Positions 16,235-24,174 of a stretch of 64,000 nt of DNA are shown here, one piece after another. Every line of letters starts with the position of its first letter. Position 1 is the stretch's first letter. Source of the stretch: Clostridia bacterium (GTDB lineage Bacteria > Bacillota > Clostridia > Christensenellales > CAG-917). The stretch spans positions 1-64,000 of the forward strand of contig CAAFLX010000039.1 in the NCBI GenBank assembly GCA_900763875.1, read 5' to 3'. The notes beneath the pieces were generated by a model, which did no database searches, had not been told where the DNA came from, and worked only from the letters and a program-made list of their open reading frames with translations. The translations under genes and the position numbers were made by a program.

Positions 16235-16265
16235 TATGTCCGTTTAGAATATCGATTTTAAGTGA

Positions 16266-17897
16266 TTATTTCAAACTTCTGACAGTGTAACCCTCTTTTG
16301 CAAGCACTCTGAGTTGAAGGTTGAGTTGATCGATAAACTCCTTGTTCGAGGACGTTTTGACAATCATATTGATGAGGTTTTCGGTTGCCTCGGCGTTGTC
16401 GGTGTTGGACAAGAGCTTACGAATGCCCCACGTGCCTTCGAGTTCGCTCGACGTAAGGAGCAATTCTTCCTTTCTCGTGCCGCTCTTTGCAAGGTCAATT
16501 GCAGGGAAAATTCTCTTTTCGCTGAGTCTGCGGTCGAGGTGAATTTCCATATTGCCCGTGCCTTTGAACTCCTCGAAAATGACGTCGTCCATACGGCTGC
16601 CCGTGTCGATGAGCGCGGTTGCGATGATTGTGAGCGAACCGCCGTTTTCAATGTTTCTTGCCGAGCCGAAAAAGCGTTTGGGGCTGTGCAATGCGCCGGG
16701 ATCGATACCGCCCGAAAGCGTTCTGCCCGTTGGAGGAATGGTGAGGTTGTACGCTCTTGCAAGTCTTGTGAGCGAGTCGAGCAAAATCACAACGTCCTTG
16801 CCCATTTCCACGAGTCGTTTTGCGCGATCCAAAAGCATTTCCGCAGTTTTTGTGTGATGCTCGGGGAGTTCGTCAAAAGTGGAATACACAACTTCGCCCT
16901 TTATCGAGCGTTGCATATCGGTGACTTCCTCGGGACGTTCGTCGATGAGGAGCACTTTAAGCTCGATGTCGGGATAGTTTTTGGCAATGGAGCTTGCAAT
17001 CATTTTAAGGAGCGTGGTTTTGCCCGCTTTCGGTGGAGAAACGATGATGCCTCTTTGCCCTTTGCCGATTGGCGACACGAGGTCGATGCAACGTGTTGCA
17101 AATTCTCTTGGCGCAACTTCGAGGCGAATACGCTCGTTGGGATAGATTGGCACGAGGTCGTCAAAATTGGGACGTTTGCCCACCTTGTCGGGGTCGATGC
17201 CGTTGATTGTGGTGACGCTCACGACTGCCGATGGTCTGCCCTCTTGCACCTTTTTGCAGATTGCAGTGACGTAGTCGCCTCTGCGCAAGCCGTATTGCTT
17301 TATCTTCATTGCGGACACATAGGCGTCCATTTCGTTGAATTCGCCGTTTTTTACGCGCAAAAAGCCGTATCCGTCGGGGTTGATTTCAAGATATCCCTCT
17401 CGGACTTGCTCGTTGTCCTCGCCCTCTTTGCGCTCGGACATTGTGTTGTCGCGCAAGGTTTGGTTTTGACGGAAATTGTTTTGTTTTTGAGCGGAATTGT
17501 TTTGATAGCCGCCTTGTTGGTAAGTTTTTTGCGTATGTTGTCCGAATTGGCGGAAAGCGGGTTGAAATTTGGGTCTTTCAAAGCCTTTGGGAAGTGCGAT
17601 TTCAACCTTTTCTTCGACAGTTGTGGGCACAGGCGTAAGAATGGCGTCGCGAGCGGGTTTGACTTGCGCGGTTTCACTTTCCGCATCGCTCGCTTGGGCT
17701 TGTTCGGCATACTTTTTGGGGCGTCCGCGCTTTGGAGCAACGGGAGGCTGCATCTCGCCGTTGGAGATTTTGAACACCAAATCGACAAGCTCTGCCTTGT
17801 TCATCTTTGTCGGCGCGCTCACGCCCACTTCCTTTGCAAGTGCGCGCATATCAAAAATGCTCTTTGCCTCTAATTCCGATTTCGAGAATTTTTGCAT
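16266..17897 (-). CDS. rho: Transcription termination factor Rho
   Basis: The order is an N-terminal Rho_N helical domain (about 1-48), a low-complexity linker with an AT-hook-like KRGRPKKY (about 56-63) and a Gln/Asn-rich stretch (about 112-152), a cold-shock-type RNA-binding domain containing GYLEINPDGYGFLR, and the ATPase core. Walker A is SPPKAGKTTLL and Walker B is DVVILLDSLTR; the Q-loop and R-loop regions are intact. At 543 residues it is longer than the ~420 of E. coli because of the linker. Rho is a hexameric RNA helicase that ends transcription of untranslated RNA. The linker resembles the prion-like segment described in Clostridium botulinum Rho. No rpmE follows it, unlike many Bacillota; the mobile island begins just downstream. 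Confidence 0.97.
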   Translation of the reverse strand: MQKFSKSELEAKSIFDMRALAKEVGVSAPTKMNKAELVDLVFKISNGEMQPPVAPKRGRPKKYAEQAQASDAESETAQVKPARDAILTPVPTTVEEKVEIALPKGFERPKFQPAFRQFGQHTQKTYQQGGYQNNSAQKQNNFRQNQTLRDNTMSERKEGEDNEQVREGYLEINPDGYGFLRVKNGEFNEMDAYVSAMKIKQYGLRRGDYVTAICKKVQEGRPSAVVSVTTINGIDPDKVGKRPNFDDLVPIYPNERIRLEVAPREFATRCIDLVSPIGKGQRGIIVSPPKAGKTTLLKMIASSIAKNYPDIELKVLLIDERPEEVTDMQRSIKGEVVYSTFDELPEHHTKTAEMLLDRAKRLVEMGKDVVILLDSLTRLARAYNLTIPPTGRTLSGGIDPGALHSPKRFFGSARNIENGGSLTIIATALIDTGSRMDDVIFEEFKGTGNMEIHLDRRLSEKRIFPAIDLAKSGTRKEELLLTSSELEGTWGIRKLLSNTDNAEATENLINMIVKTSSNKEFIDQLNLQLRVLAKEGYTVRSLK

Positions 17898-18026
17898 ATT
17901 TTTCTCCTATATACGGACAAATCGCCCGTGAAAATAATTTTATATTTTTGCGGTCTTTGAAAGTGTGCCAAAAGCGGAAAGTCCAAAGACCTATGTTTTT
18001 TGTTGGTATGAATTGAGTGTATCGTC

Positions 18027-18052
18027 CGTTGCCGAGCACGCTCGGCAACGGC
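18027..18052. terminator. Hairpin between rho and the MBL hydrolase gene
   Basis: The stem CCGTTGCCGAGC / GCTCGGCAACGG closes on a 2-base gap and is perfect. No T-run follows on the minus strand. Confidence 0.5.
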
Positions 18053-18071
18053 TTAAAAATCGTGTAAAGAA

Positions 18072-18725
18072 TTATTTTGAAAGTTTGTCAAGCACCAAAA
18101 CCTTGGTTTCCTCGCCGTCAAAGTCTGCTCTGTCGAATTCAACCGTGGGCGAATCGGCATAAACCACGTTCTCGTCGTCGAAAAGGGACAGGAACTCATT
18201 GACTTTGTCGATGTCAAACTCGCAATCTTTTGTCTTGTAGTGCATGGGAATCACAACGTCGGGCATAATGCGGTCAACGTATTGTTTTGCCTCTTGCGCG
18301 TCGATAGTGTAGTTGCCGCCGACGGGAATAAGCAAGACGTTGACAGGCATAAGGGATTCAACCAAAATTGCGTTGCACTCCTCGCCTATGTCGCCCATAT
18401 GGCAAACGTCCACGCCGTCCATACGGTATTTGAAAATGACGTTGTCCCCTCTCAAACTGCCCTTTTTGTTGTCGTGGTAGGAGCGTTGAGCAAGGATATG
18501 CACGCCACCGATCTCGTATGCGCCGACTCTATTGAGGACGGTGGGATCACCGCCCACTTTTGAGACGCAACAATGGTCTTCGTGCGCGTGAGATACCGTC
18601 ACGACGTCGGCTGTGACGTCGGGCATTTCGTATCCCACGTAGGAATGGTAAGGGTCGGTGACAATCTTCGTTCCGGTGCTTTCTTCAAGCAAAAACGACG
18701 AGTGACCAAGCCAAGTGATTTTCAT
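18072..18725 (-). CDS. Metallo-beta-lactamase-fold metal-dependent hydrolase (UPF0173/UlaG-like)
   Basis: This 217-residue protein begins MKITWLGHSSFLLE, typical of the UPF0173/UlaG-like branch of the MBL fold. The metal site is SHAHEDHC, with further ligands at HMGDIGE and the late MHYKT. The substrate is unknown for this family. It lies 19 bp downstream of prs on the same strand, so the two are probably cotranscribed. Length and motifs are complete. Confidence 0.88.
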   Translation of the reverse strand: MKITWLGHSSFLLEESTGTKIVTDPYHSYVGYEMPDVTADVVTVSHAHEDHCCVSKVGGDPTVLNRVGAYEIGGVHILAQRSYHDNKKGSLRGDNVIFKYRMDGVDVCHMGDIGEECNAILVESLMPVNVLLIPVGGNYTIDAQEAKQYVDRIMPDVVIPMHYKTKDCEFDIDKVNEFLSLFDDENVVYADSPTVEFDRADFDGEETKVLVLDKLSK

Positions 18726-18744
18726 CTTTTACTCCTTTGAGCGA

Positions 18745-19893
18745 TCAGCCGTTGAGTCTTTCAACGAGTTCGCGTATCTTTTGGGAAGGATCGAGAAGGT
18801 TTGTGACCGATTCGTTGACGTTTGCGGCGGCGATAATGTAGGAGATGTATTTTGAGAGATCCGCAGCAACAAACCACTTGCAGTCTTTAAGCTCGGGAAT
18901 GCGATAAGTGAGGTTTGTTGAAAGAACCGCGTCAAATACGCCCTCTTCATATGCCTTGTTGAATTTGTCAACGCCTTCGGTGAACAGAGAGAACGTCGCT
19001 GCAAGGAATACCTTTTTTGCGCCTTTCTCTTTGATTTCTTTTGCAAGTTTGAGGATTGAATCGCCCGTTGCGATCATATCGTCGGCAACAAATACGTTCA
19101 TACCCTCGACGGACGCGCCGATGTATTCGTGCGCAACGATGGGGTTGCGTCCGTTGATGATGGTGGAATAGTCCCTTCTCTTGTAGAACATACCGAGGTC
19201 AAGCCCGAGCACCGAGGCATAGAACACGTTTCTTGTCATTGCGCCCTCGTCGGGAGAGATGACCATAAGGCTGTCCTTTTGAAGTTTGACGTCGGGGAAA
19301 TTCTTCGTGAGGCATTTGAGAATTTGATAGTGTGCAAAATAGTTGTCAAAGCCCATAAGGGGGACGGCGTTTTGCACTCTGGGGTCGTGAGCGTCGAAAG
19401 TGATGATGTCGGCAACGCCCATACTTTCAAGCTCTTGCAACATTTGCGCGCAGTCAAGAGATTCTCTTGCGTTTCTTCTGTGTTGGCGACCGCCATAGAG
19501 CATCGGCATAATGACCGTGATACGCTCGGGCTTGCCCATGCAAGAACATATTATGCGTTTGAGGTTTTGAAAATGCTCGTCGGGAGTGAGCGGAAGTTCC
19601 GTGCCGAAGAACGGATAGGTCACGCCGTGGTTGCCCGGGTCGCAAATTATGTACAAATCTTTGCCGCGAACGGTGTCGTAGATGATGCCTTTTGCGTCGC
19701 CGTTGGTGAAACGGGGACAATCGGATTTGAGGATAAACGTCCCTTTGTGGAGTTTTTTGCCTAAGTGCGATTCGTTGAACAGTGAAATGAGTCTTTTGTC
19801 GATAAGTTGAGCAAGTTCTTCAGCGCCGGGGGTGGCGATGATAGCGATGGGCGCGCTTGGCGTCTCCTCGTAAATTGATAAATCCGGTGTCAT
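18745..19893 (-). CDS. prs: Ribose-phosphate pyrophosphokinase
   Basis: The enzyme makes PRPP from ribose-5-phosphate and ATP for purine, pyrimidine, NAD, His and Trp synthesis. The PRPP loop is FVADDMIATGDSI and the catalytic-flap region is near MPMLYGGRQHRRNARE. The start at 19893 has CGGAGG seven bases upstream; the frame is open further but has no ribosome site there. At 382 residues it belongs to the longer Prs variant of Clostridia rather than the ~315-residue classical form. Subfamily regulation by ADP or phosphate cannot be judged. Confidence 0.92.
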   Translation of the reverse strand: MTPDLSIYEETPSAPIAIIATPGAEELAQLIDKRLISLFNESHLGKKLHKGTFILKSDCPRFTNGDAKGIIYDTVRGKDLYIICDPGNHGVTYPFFGTELPLTPDEHFQNLKRIICSCMGKPERITVIMPMLYGGRQHRRNARESLDCAQMLQELESMGVADIITFDAHDPRVQNAVPLMGFDNYFAHYQILKCLTKNFPDVKLQKDSLMVISPDEGAMTRNVFYASVLGLDLGMFYKRRDYSTIINGRNPIVAHEYIGASVEGMNVFVADDMIATGDSILKLAKEIKEKGAKKVFLAATFSLFTEGVDKFNKAYEEGVFDAVLSTNLTYRIPELKDCKWFVAADLSKYISYIIAAANVNESVTNLLDPSQKIRELVERLNG

Positions 19894-20052
19894 TTGTGCC
19901 TCCGATATGTTTATAAAAAGTATAACAAATAATTTTGCCGTTGACAATCTTATTTGCCAAACAAAAAAATTAATTTTGCGATTCGACAATTTTGCAAGAA
20001 AACCGACAATTATTTTGCGATTTTTGGCAAAACTTAAAGGCTTTCGAGAGAT

Positions 20053-21180
20053 TCAGCCGTCGAGGATTTCCACCAAAACGGAATTCATCACCGACATACC
20101 CTCTCTTGTCAAGCATATGCGCCCGTTCCCTCTTTCAAAAAACTTTTCAAGATTTTGCGGTATGCTTTGCACAAGCTCCTCTCTAACGCCGTATTTTGTG
20201 CGCAGAGAAAGCATAATTTCCTCATTTTTGCAATCTTTTTCGCTCAAAATTTCAACGAAATCACGGGAAATATCTGTGTATTTCGTTGCATTTTGCACCG
20301 CTTTTGCATACTCTTTCAAATTGCAAAAGTTTGCAAATCGCACGGGTTTTTCAAGAGGCGTTTTGCCCTCTTTCGTCCTCAAAAACGAGTGCGCGCCCGC
20401 ACCAAAACCGATGTATTCCTCTCTTTGCCAATAGCCGAGATTGTGCAGCGACACTTTGCCGCCCTTTGCAAAGTTGGACACTTCGTATCTGTCAAAACCA
20501 AGCGCGCATGCCTTGTCGTATGCAACGTCGAAAAGCTCTTGCGTTTCATCGTCGTTAGGCAAAACGATTTTGCCCGATTTGACAAGTTTTTCAAGCGCAG
20601 TGCCCTTTTCAACGCTCAACTCGTACATTGAAAGATGCTCGACAAGCGGCGCAAGCGTTTCGACTTGCTCTTTCACCCTCTCTTTCGTATCGAACGGAAG
20701 CCCGATTATGAGGTCTGCCGACACGTTTTCAAAAAACTCTTTGGCAAGTTTTATCGCCTCGATTGCGCCGTTTGCATCGTGAAGTCTGCCAATCGCTCTC
20801 AAATTGTCATCGAAAAGGCTTTGAACGCCTATGCTGACGCGATTGATTCCGCTCCTACTGTAAACTTCTAGTTTTTGCCTTGAAAGGCTTTCGGGGTTGC
20901 ACTCGATTGTCCACTCTTTTACGCCGCTCAAATCAAAATTTTGCCAAAGTTTTTCACAAGTTGAAAAAATCAAGTCCTCGTCAAGCAAACTCGGCGTGCC
21001 GCCACCAAAATAAATCGTGTCGATTTTTGCGCCGCCGTATTCTTTGCCTGCAAGCAAAATCTCGGCATCTAACCGCGCCAAATAGTCAATTATCTCGTTT
21101 TTGTCGTGGCAGGCATACGAGTTGAAGTCGCAATAGCGGCACTTTGATTTGCAGAACGGAAAATGGAGATACAGTTGCAT
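20053..21180 (-). CDS. hemW: HemW-type radical SAM protein
   Basis: It starts MQLYLHFPFCKSKCRYCDFN, whose CxxxCxxC binds the radical-SAM 4Fe-4S cluster. The AdoMet-binding region follows with YFGGGTPSLL. The HemW C-terminal domain includes SVEKGTALEKL and LGYWQREEYIGFGAGAHS. At 375 residues it is normal for HemW, long annotated as oxygen-independent coproporphyrinogen oxidase but considered a haem-insertion chaperone because it lacks the extra N-terminal HemN cysteine. It lies next to lepA on the same strand, a pair common in Bacillota. Confidence 0.92.
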   Translation of the reverse strand: MQLYLHFPFCKSKCRYCDFNSYACHDKNEIIDYLARLDAEILLAGKEYGGAKIDTIYFGGGTPSLLDEDLIFSTCEKLWQNFDLSGVKEWTIECNPESLSRQKLEVYSRSGINRVSIGVQSLFDDNLRAIGRLHDANGAIEAIKLAKEFFENVSADLIIGLPFDTKERVKEQVETLAPLVEHLSMYELSVEKGTALEKLVKSGKIVLPNDDETQELFDVAYDKACALGFDRYEVSNFAKGGKVSLHNLGYWQREEYIGFGAGAHSFLRTKEGKTPLEKPVRFANFCNLKEYAKAVQNATKYTDISRDFVEILSEKDCKNEEIMLSLRTKYGVREELVQSIPQNLEKFFERGNGRICLTREGMSVMNSVLVEILDG

Positions 21181-21195
21181 ATTTTTGTGAAAATA

Positions 21196-21229
21196 CCCCG
21201 AAAATTTTGAGGTTTTCGGGGCTTTTTTT
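21196..21229. terminator. Terminator between lepA and hemW
   Basis: CCCCGAAAA pairs with TTTTCGGGG and is followed on the plus strand by eight T. On the minus strand the tail is weak (TATTTTC), so lepA to hemW readthrough is possible. Confidence 0.6.
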
Positions 21230-21240
21230 TTATTGTTTTT

Positions 21241-23058
21241 TTACTTGTTTGGGTCAACTTTGAGAATGGAAATAAACGCCTCGCTCGGCACTTCCACGCT
21301 GCCCACTTTACGCATACGTTTTTTGCCTTCTTTTTGCTTTTCGAGCAGTTTTTTCTTTCTCGTTATGTCACCGCCATAGCACTTGGCAAGCACGTCTTTG
21401 CGCATAGCTTTGACAGTTTCTCTTGCAATAATTTTGCCTCCGACGGTGGCTTGAATGGGAATTTCAAAAAGTTGACGAGGAATGACGTCTTTGAGTTTTT
21501 CGGCAATTCCTCTGCCACGCGAATATGCGTTGTCCTTGTGCACTATTATGGACAGCGCGTCGCACATATCGCCGTTTATCATCATATCAAGGCGCACGAG
21601 GTCGCTCTTTTCATACCCTGCCATCTCATAGTCGAGGGATGCATAACCGCGCGTTCTCGATTTGAGGCTGTCGAAAAAGTCGTAGATAATCTCGTTGAGG
21701 GGCATACGATAGGTGATTTGCACGCGCGTGGGGTCGATATAACTCATATCGATAAACACGCCCCTCTTGCCTTGGCAAAGTTCCATAATAGGCCCGACAT
21801 ATTCGGGCGGCGTATATAGAGTCGCCTTGACAATCGGCTCTTCTATGCTTGAAATCTCGCTGGGATTCGGCAGCGCGGTCGGATTGTCTATGGTGATTTT
21901 TTCGCCGTTTGTTTTTGTCACGATATACGAAACGCTGGGCGCGGTGGTGATGAGGTCGAGATCGAACTCACGCTCCAACCTCTCCTCGATTATTTCCATA
22001 TGCAAAAGCCCCAAAAATCCGCAACGGAATCCGAATCCGAGCGCAGTTGAAACTTCGGGGTCGAAACTCAAAGACGCGTCGTTGAGTTGCAATTTCAAAA
22101 GTGCCTCTTTGAGGTCGTCGTATCTCGCTCCGTCCGCAGGGAAAACGCCAGTATAAACCATCGGCGTAGCCTTTTTGTAGCCGGGCAGAGCCTCTTTTGC
22201 AGGGTTTTGAGCATTGGTTATGGTGTCGCCGACCGCGGTATCTCTCACGTTTTTGATGCTTGCCGCTATATAGCCGACCTCGCCTGCCGACAGCTTTTCA
22301 CAAGGACGCATACCGGGTGAAAAATAGCCGACTTCAACAACCTCGAACGTCTTGCCGGACGACATCATTTTTATCATATCGCCCTCTTGAACGGTGCCGT
22401 CCATAATCCTCACCATTGAGATTGCTCCGCGATAGTTGTCGTAAAAGCTGTCGAAAATGAGCGCTTTGAGCGGTGCGCTCTCGTCGCCTTGCGGACAGGG
22501 CAATTTCTCGATGATTTGCTCGATGAGATTGTCAACGCCTATGCCCTCTTTTGCCGACACGAGCGGACAACCCTCGGTGTCCAAGCCGATGATGTCCTCG
22601 ATTTCCAGCTTTACGCCGTCCACGTCCGCCGAGGCAAGGTCGATTTTGTTGATGACTGGCAAAATTTCAAGGTCGTTTTCAAGCGCAAGATAGACGTTTG
22701 AGAGCGTTTGCGCCTCCACGCCTTGGGTTGCGTCAACGACAAGCAACGCCCCCTCGCACGCAGCAAGCGAGCGAGAAACTTCATAAGTAAAGTCAACGTG
22801 CCCCGGCGTATCGATAAGGTTGAGGATATATTCCTCTCCCTTATACTGATAATAGAGCCTGCACGTTTGAAGTTTTATGGTGATGCCTCTTTCCTTTTCT
22901 ATGTCCATATTGTCGAGCAACTGCTCGCTCATCTCGCGCGTGGAAACAGTGCCCGTCTTTTCGATGAGCCTATCGGCGAGCGTACTCTTGCCGTGGTCGA
23001 TGTGCGCGATTATGGAAAAATTGCGTATTCGTTTTTTGCTCAATGTGACCTCTTTCAT
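21241..23058 (-). CDS. lepA: Elongation factor 4 (LepA) GTPase
   Basis: G1 is AHIDHGKST, G3 is DTPGHVDF and G4 is NKID. The EF-G-like domains II, III and V follow, and the C-terminal domain ends with the LepA-specific DVLAKCYGGDITRKKKLLEK. The ATG at 23058 gives 605 residues, the usual length; a TTG five codons upstream is less likely. EF4 acts on the ribosome during translation or 30S assembly and is non-essential in most bacteria. No changes in key residues are visible. Confidence 0.96.
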   Translation of the reverse strand: MKEVTLSKKRIRNFSIIAHIDHGKSTLADRLIEKTGTVSTREMSEQLLDNMDIEKERGITIKLQTCRLYYQYKGEEYILNLIDTPGHVDFTYEVSRSLAACEGALLVVDATQGVEAQTLSNVYLALENDLEILPVINKIDLASADVDGVKLEIEDIIGLDTEGCPLVSAKEGIGVDNLIEQIIEKLPCPQGDESAPLKALIFDSFYDNYRGAISMVRIMDGTVQEGDMIKMMSSGKTFEVVEVGYFSPGMRPCEKLSAGEVGYIAASIKNVRDTAVGDTITNAQNPAKEALPGYKKATPMVYTGVFPADGARYDDLKEALLKLQLNDASLSFDPEVSTALGFGFRCGFLGLLHMEIIEERLEREFDLDLITTAPSVSYIVTKTNGEKITIDNPTALPNPSEISSIEEPIVKATLYTPPEYVGPIMELCQGKRGVFIDMSYIDPTRVQITYRMPLNEIIYDFFDSLKSRTRGYASLDYEMAGYEKSDLVRLDMMINGDMCDALSIIVHKDNAYSRGRGIAEKLKDVIPRQLFEIPIQATVGGKIIARETVKAMRKDVLAKCYGGDITRKKKLLEKQKEGKKRMRKVGSVEVPSEAFISILKVDPNK

Positions 23059-23175
23059 CTCAAATTCAGTCAATAAAGCGAAATTTGAGAATAAATTTTG
23101 AAAACTATTGACTTTATTATAATTGAATAATAAAATTTTATCAACAAAATAAAATGATAAATACGGGGGTTAAGC

Positions 23176-23991
23176 ATGAATTTTCAATGGCTTTTCGATA
23201 GACCTATCGCACATCGCGGTTTGCACGACGAGCAATTTCCCGAAAACAGTATGCCTGCATACGAGCAAGCGATTGCCCACAATTTCAACATCGAAATTGA
23301 CGTTCACGTTTCAAAGGACGGCGAAGTGGTGGTTTTCCACGACGACAACTTGAAAAGAGTGTGCGGAGTTGACAAACTTGTCAAAAACTGCACCCTTGCA
23401 GAGCTTAAATCATATCCGCTTGCAAACACCGAGTACACGATTCCGACTCTCAAAGAATTTCTTGCGTTTGTGGACGGCAGGGTCGGCATACTTTGCGAGA
23501 TAAAGGGCGTAAACCCCTTCAACCACCGCATTGTCAGAGAAACGATAAAAGTGCTCGACGAGGTGGGCTACAAAAGCAATATTGCCCTTCAATCATTCGA
23601 TTTCGGCGCGGTGCTTTATGCAAAACGGCACTGCAACTTGCCCTGCGGCGAGCTTTGCACTTGGAACTCCCCCGACAACAAAAACCATCGCTGGTGGGTG
23701 ACCTCGTTTATGGGCAAACTTTGGATAAACAAAATCACTCGCCCCGACTTCATCGCCTACGACGTGCGCGCGCTCGACAAGAGTCTTCCCGAAAACAAGT
23801 GGCTGATAAAATGGAGCAAGAAACTGCCCATTCTCACCTGGACGGTAAAATCGCAAGACACGCTCGACGCCGCTCACAAATACGCAAACAACGTCATTTT
23901 CGAGGATATGGACGTCGCGCTTATGGACAGCCTCGCAGGCAAGTTTATGCCCTTCAAGTGCCCTGCCGACAAGCTCCCTGCAAATCGCTGA
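23176..23991 (+). CDS. Glycerophosphodiester phosphodiesterase family protein
   Basis: The TIM-barrel GDPD signature is complete at the N terminus: AHRGLHDEQFPENS, with the catalytic His-Arg, then EIDVHVSKDG with the metal-binding Glu/Asp, and VVFHDDNLKRVCG with the second His. At 271 residues it is normal and has no signal peptide, so it is cytoplasmic. These enzymes release glycerol-3-phosphate from deacylated phospholipids. GGGGG upstream of the ATG at 23176 supports the start. It is divergent from lepA and converges on the GT-C gene through a bidirectional terminator. Confidence 0.9.
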   Translation: MNFQWLFDRPIAHRGLHDEQFPENSMPAYEQAIAHNFNIEIDVHVSKDGEVVVFHDDNLKRVCGVDKLVKNCTLAELKSYPLANTEYTIPTLKEFLAFVDGRVGILCEIKGVNPFNHRIVRETIKVLDEVGYKSNIALQSFDFGAVLYAKRHCNLPCGELCTWNSPDNKNHRWWVTSFMGKLWINKITRPDFIAYDVRALDKSLPENKWLIKWSKKLPILTWTVKSQDTLDAAHKYANNVIFEDMDVALMDSLAGKFMPFKCPADKLPANR

Positions 23992-24134
23992 GTCTTGCTC
24001 GGTTTGACTTTTCAAAGTCTATGCAAGCGACAAATAGTTTTTGAAAAAAACAACTGGGTTTTGCAAGCGACAACTTGGCATAAAGCGACAACTTACCAAA
24101 ATTTGATAAGACAAAATTTTGTTAAACAAAAAAA

Positions 24135-24165
24135 GCGACACTCAAACGAGTGCCGCATTTTTTTT
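24135..24165. terminator. Bidirectional terminator between the GDPD and GT-C genes
   Basis: GCGaCACTC / GAGTGcCGC around AAAC is flanked by A-runs before and eight T after, so it fits termination from both convergent genes. Confidence 0.85.
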
Positions 24166-24174
24166 GAATGCTTT

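Noticed and set aside
16314..17873. 519-codon plus-strand frame opposite rho
   Set aside because: It is the shadow of a GC-rich gene on the other strand and reads as Cys/His/Val-rich nonsense with no motif; rho is certain here.
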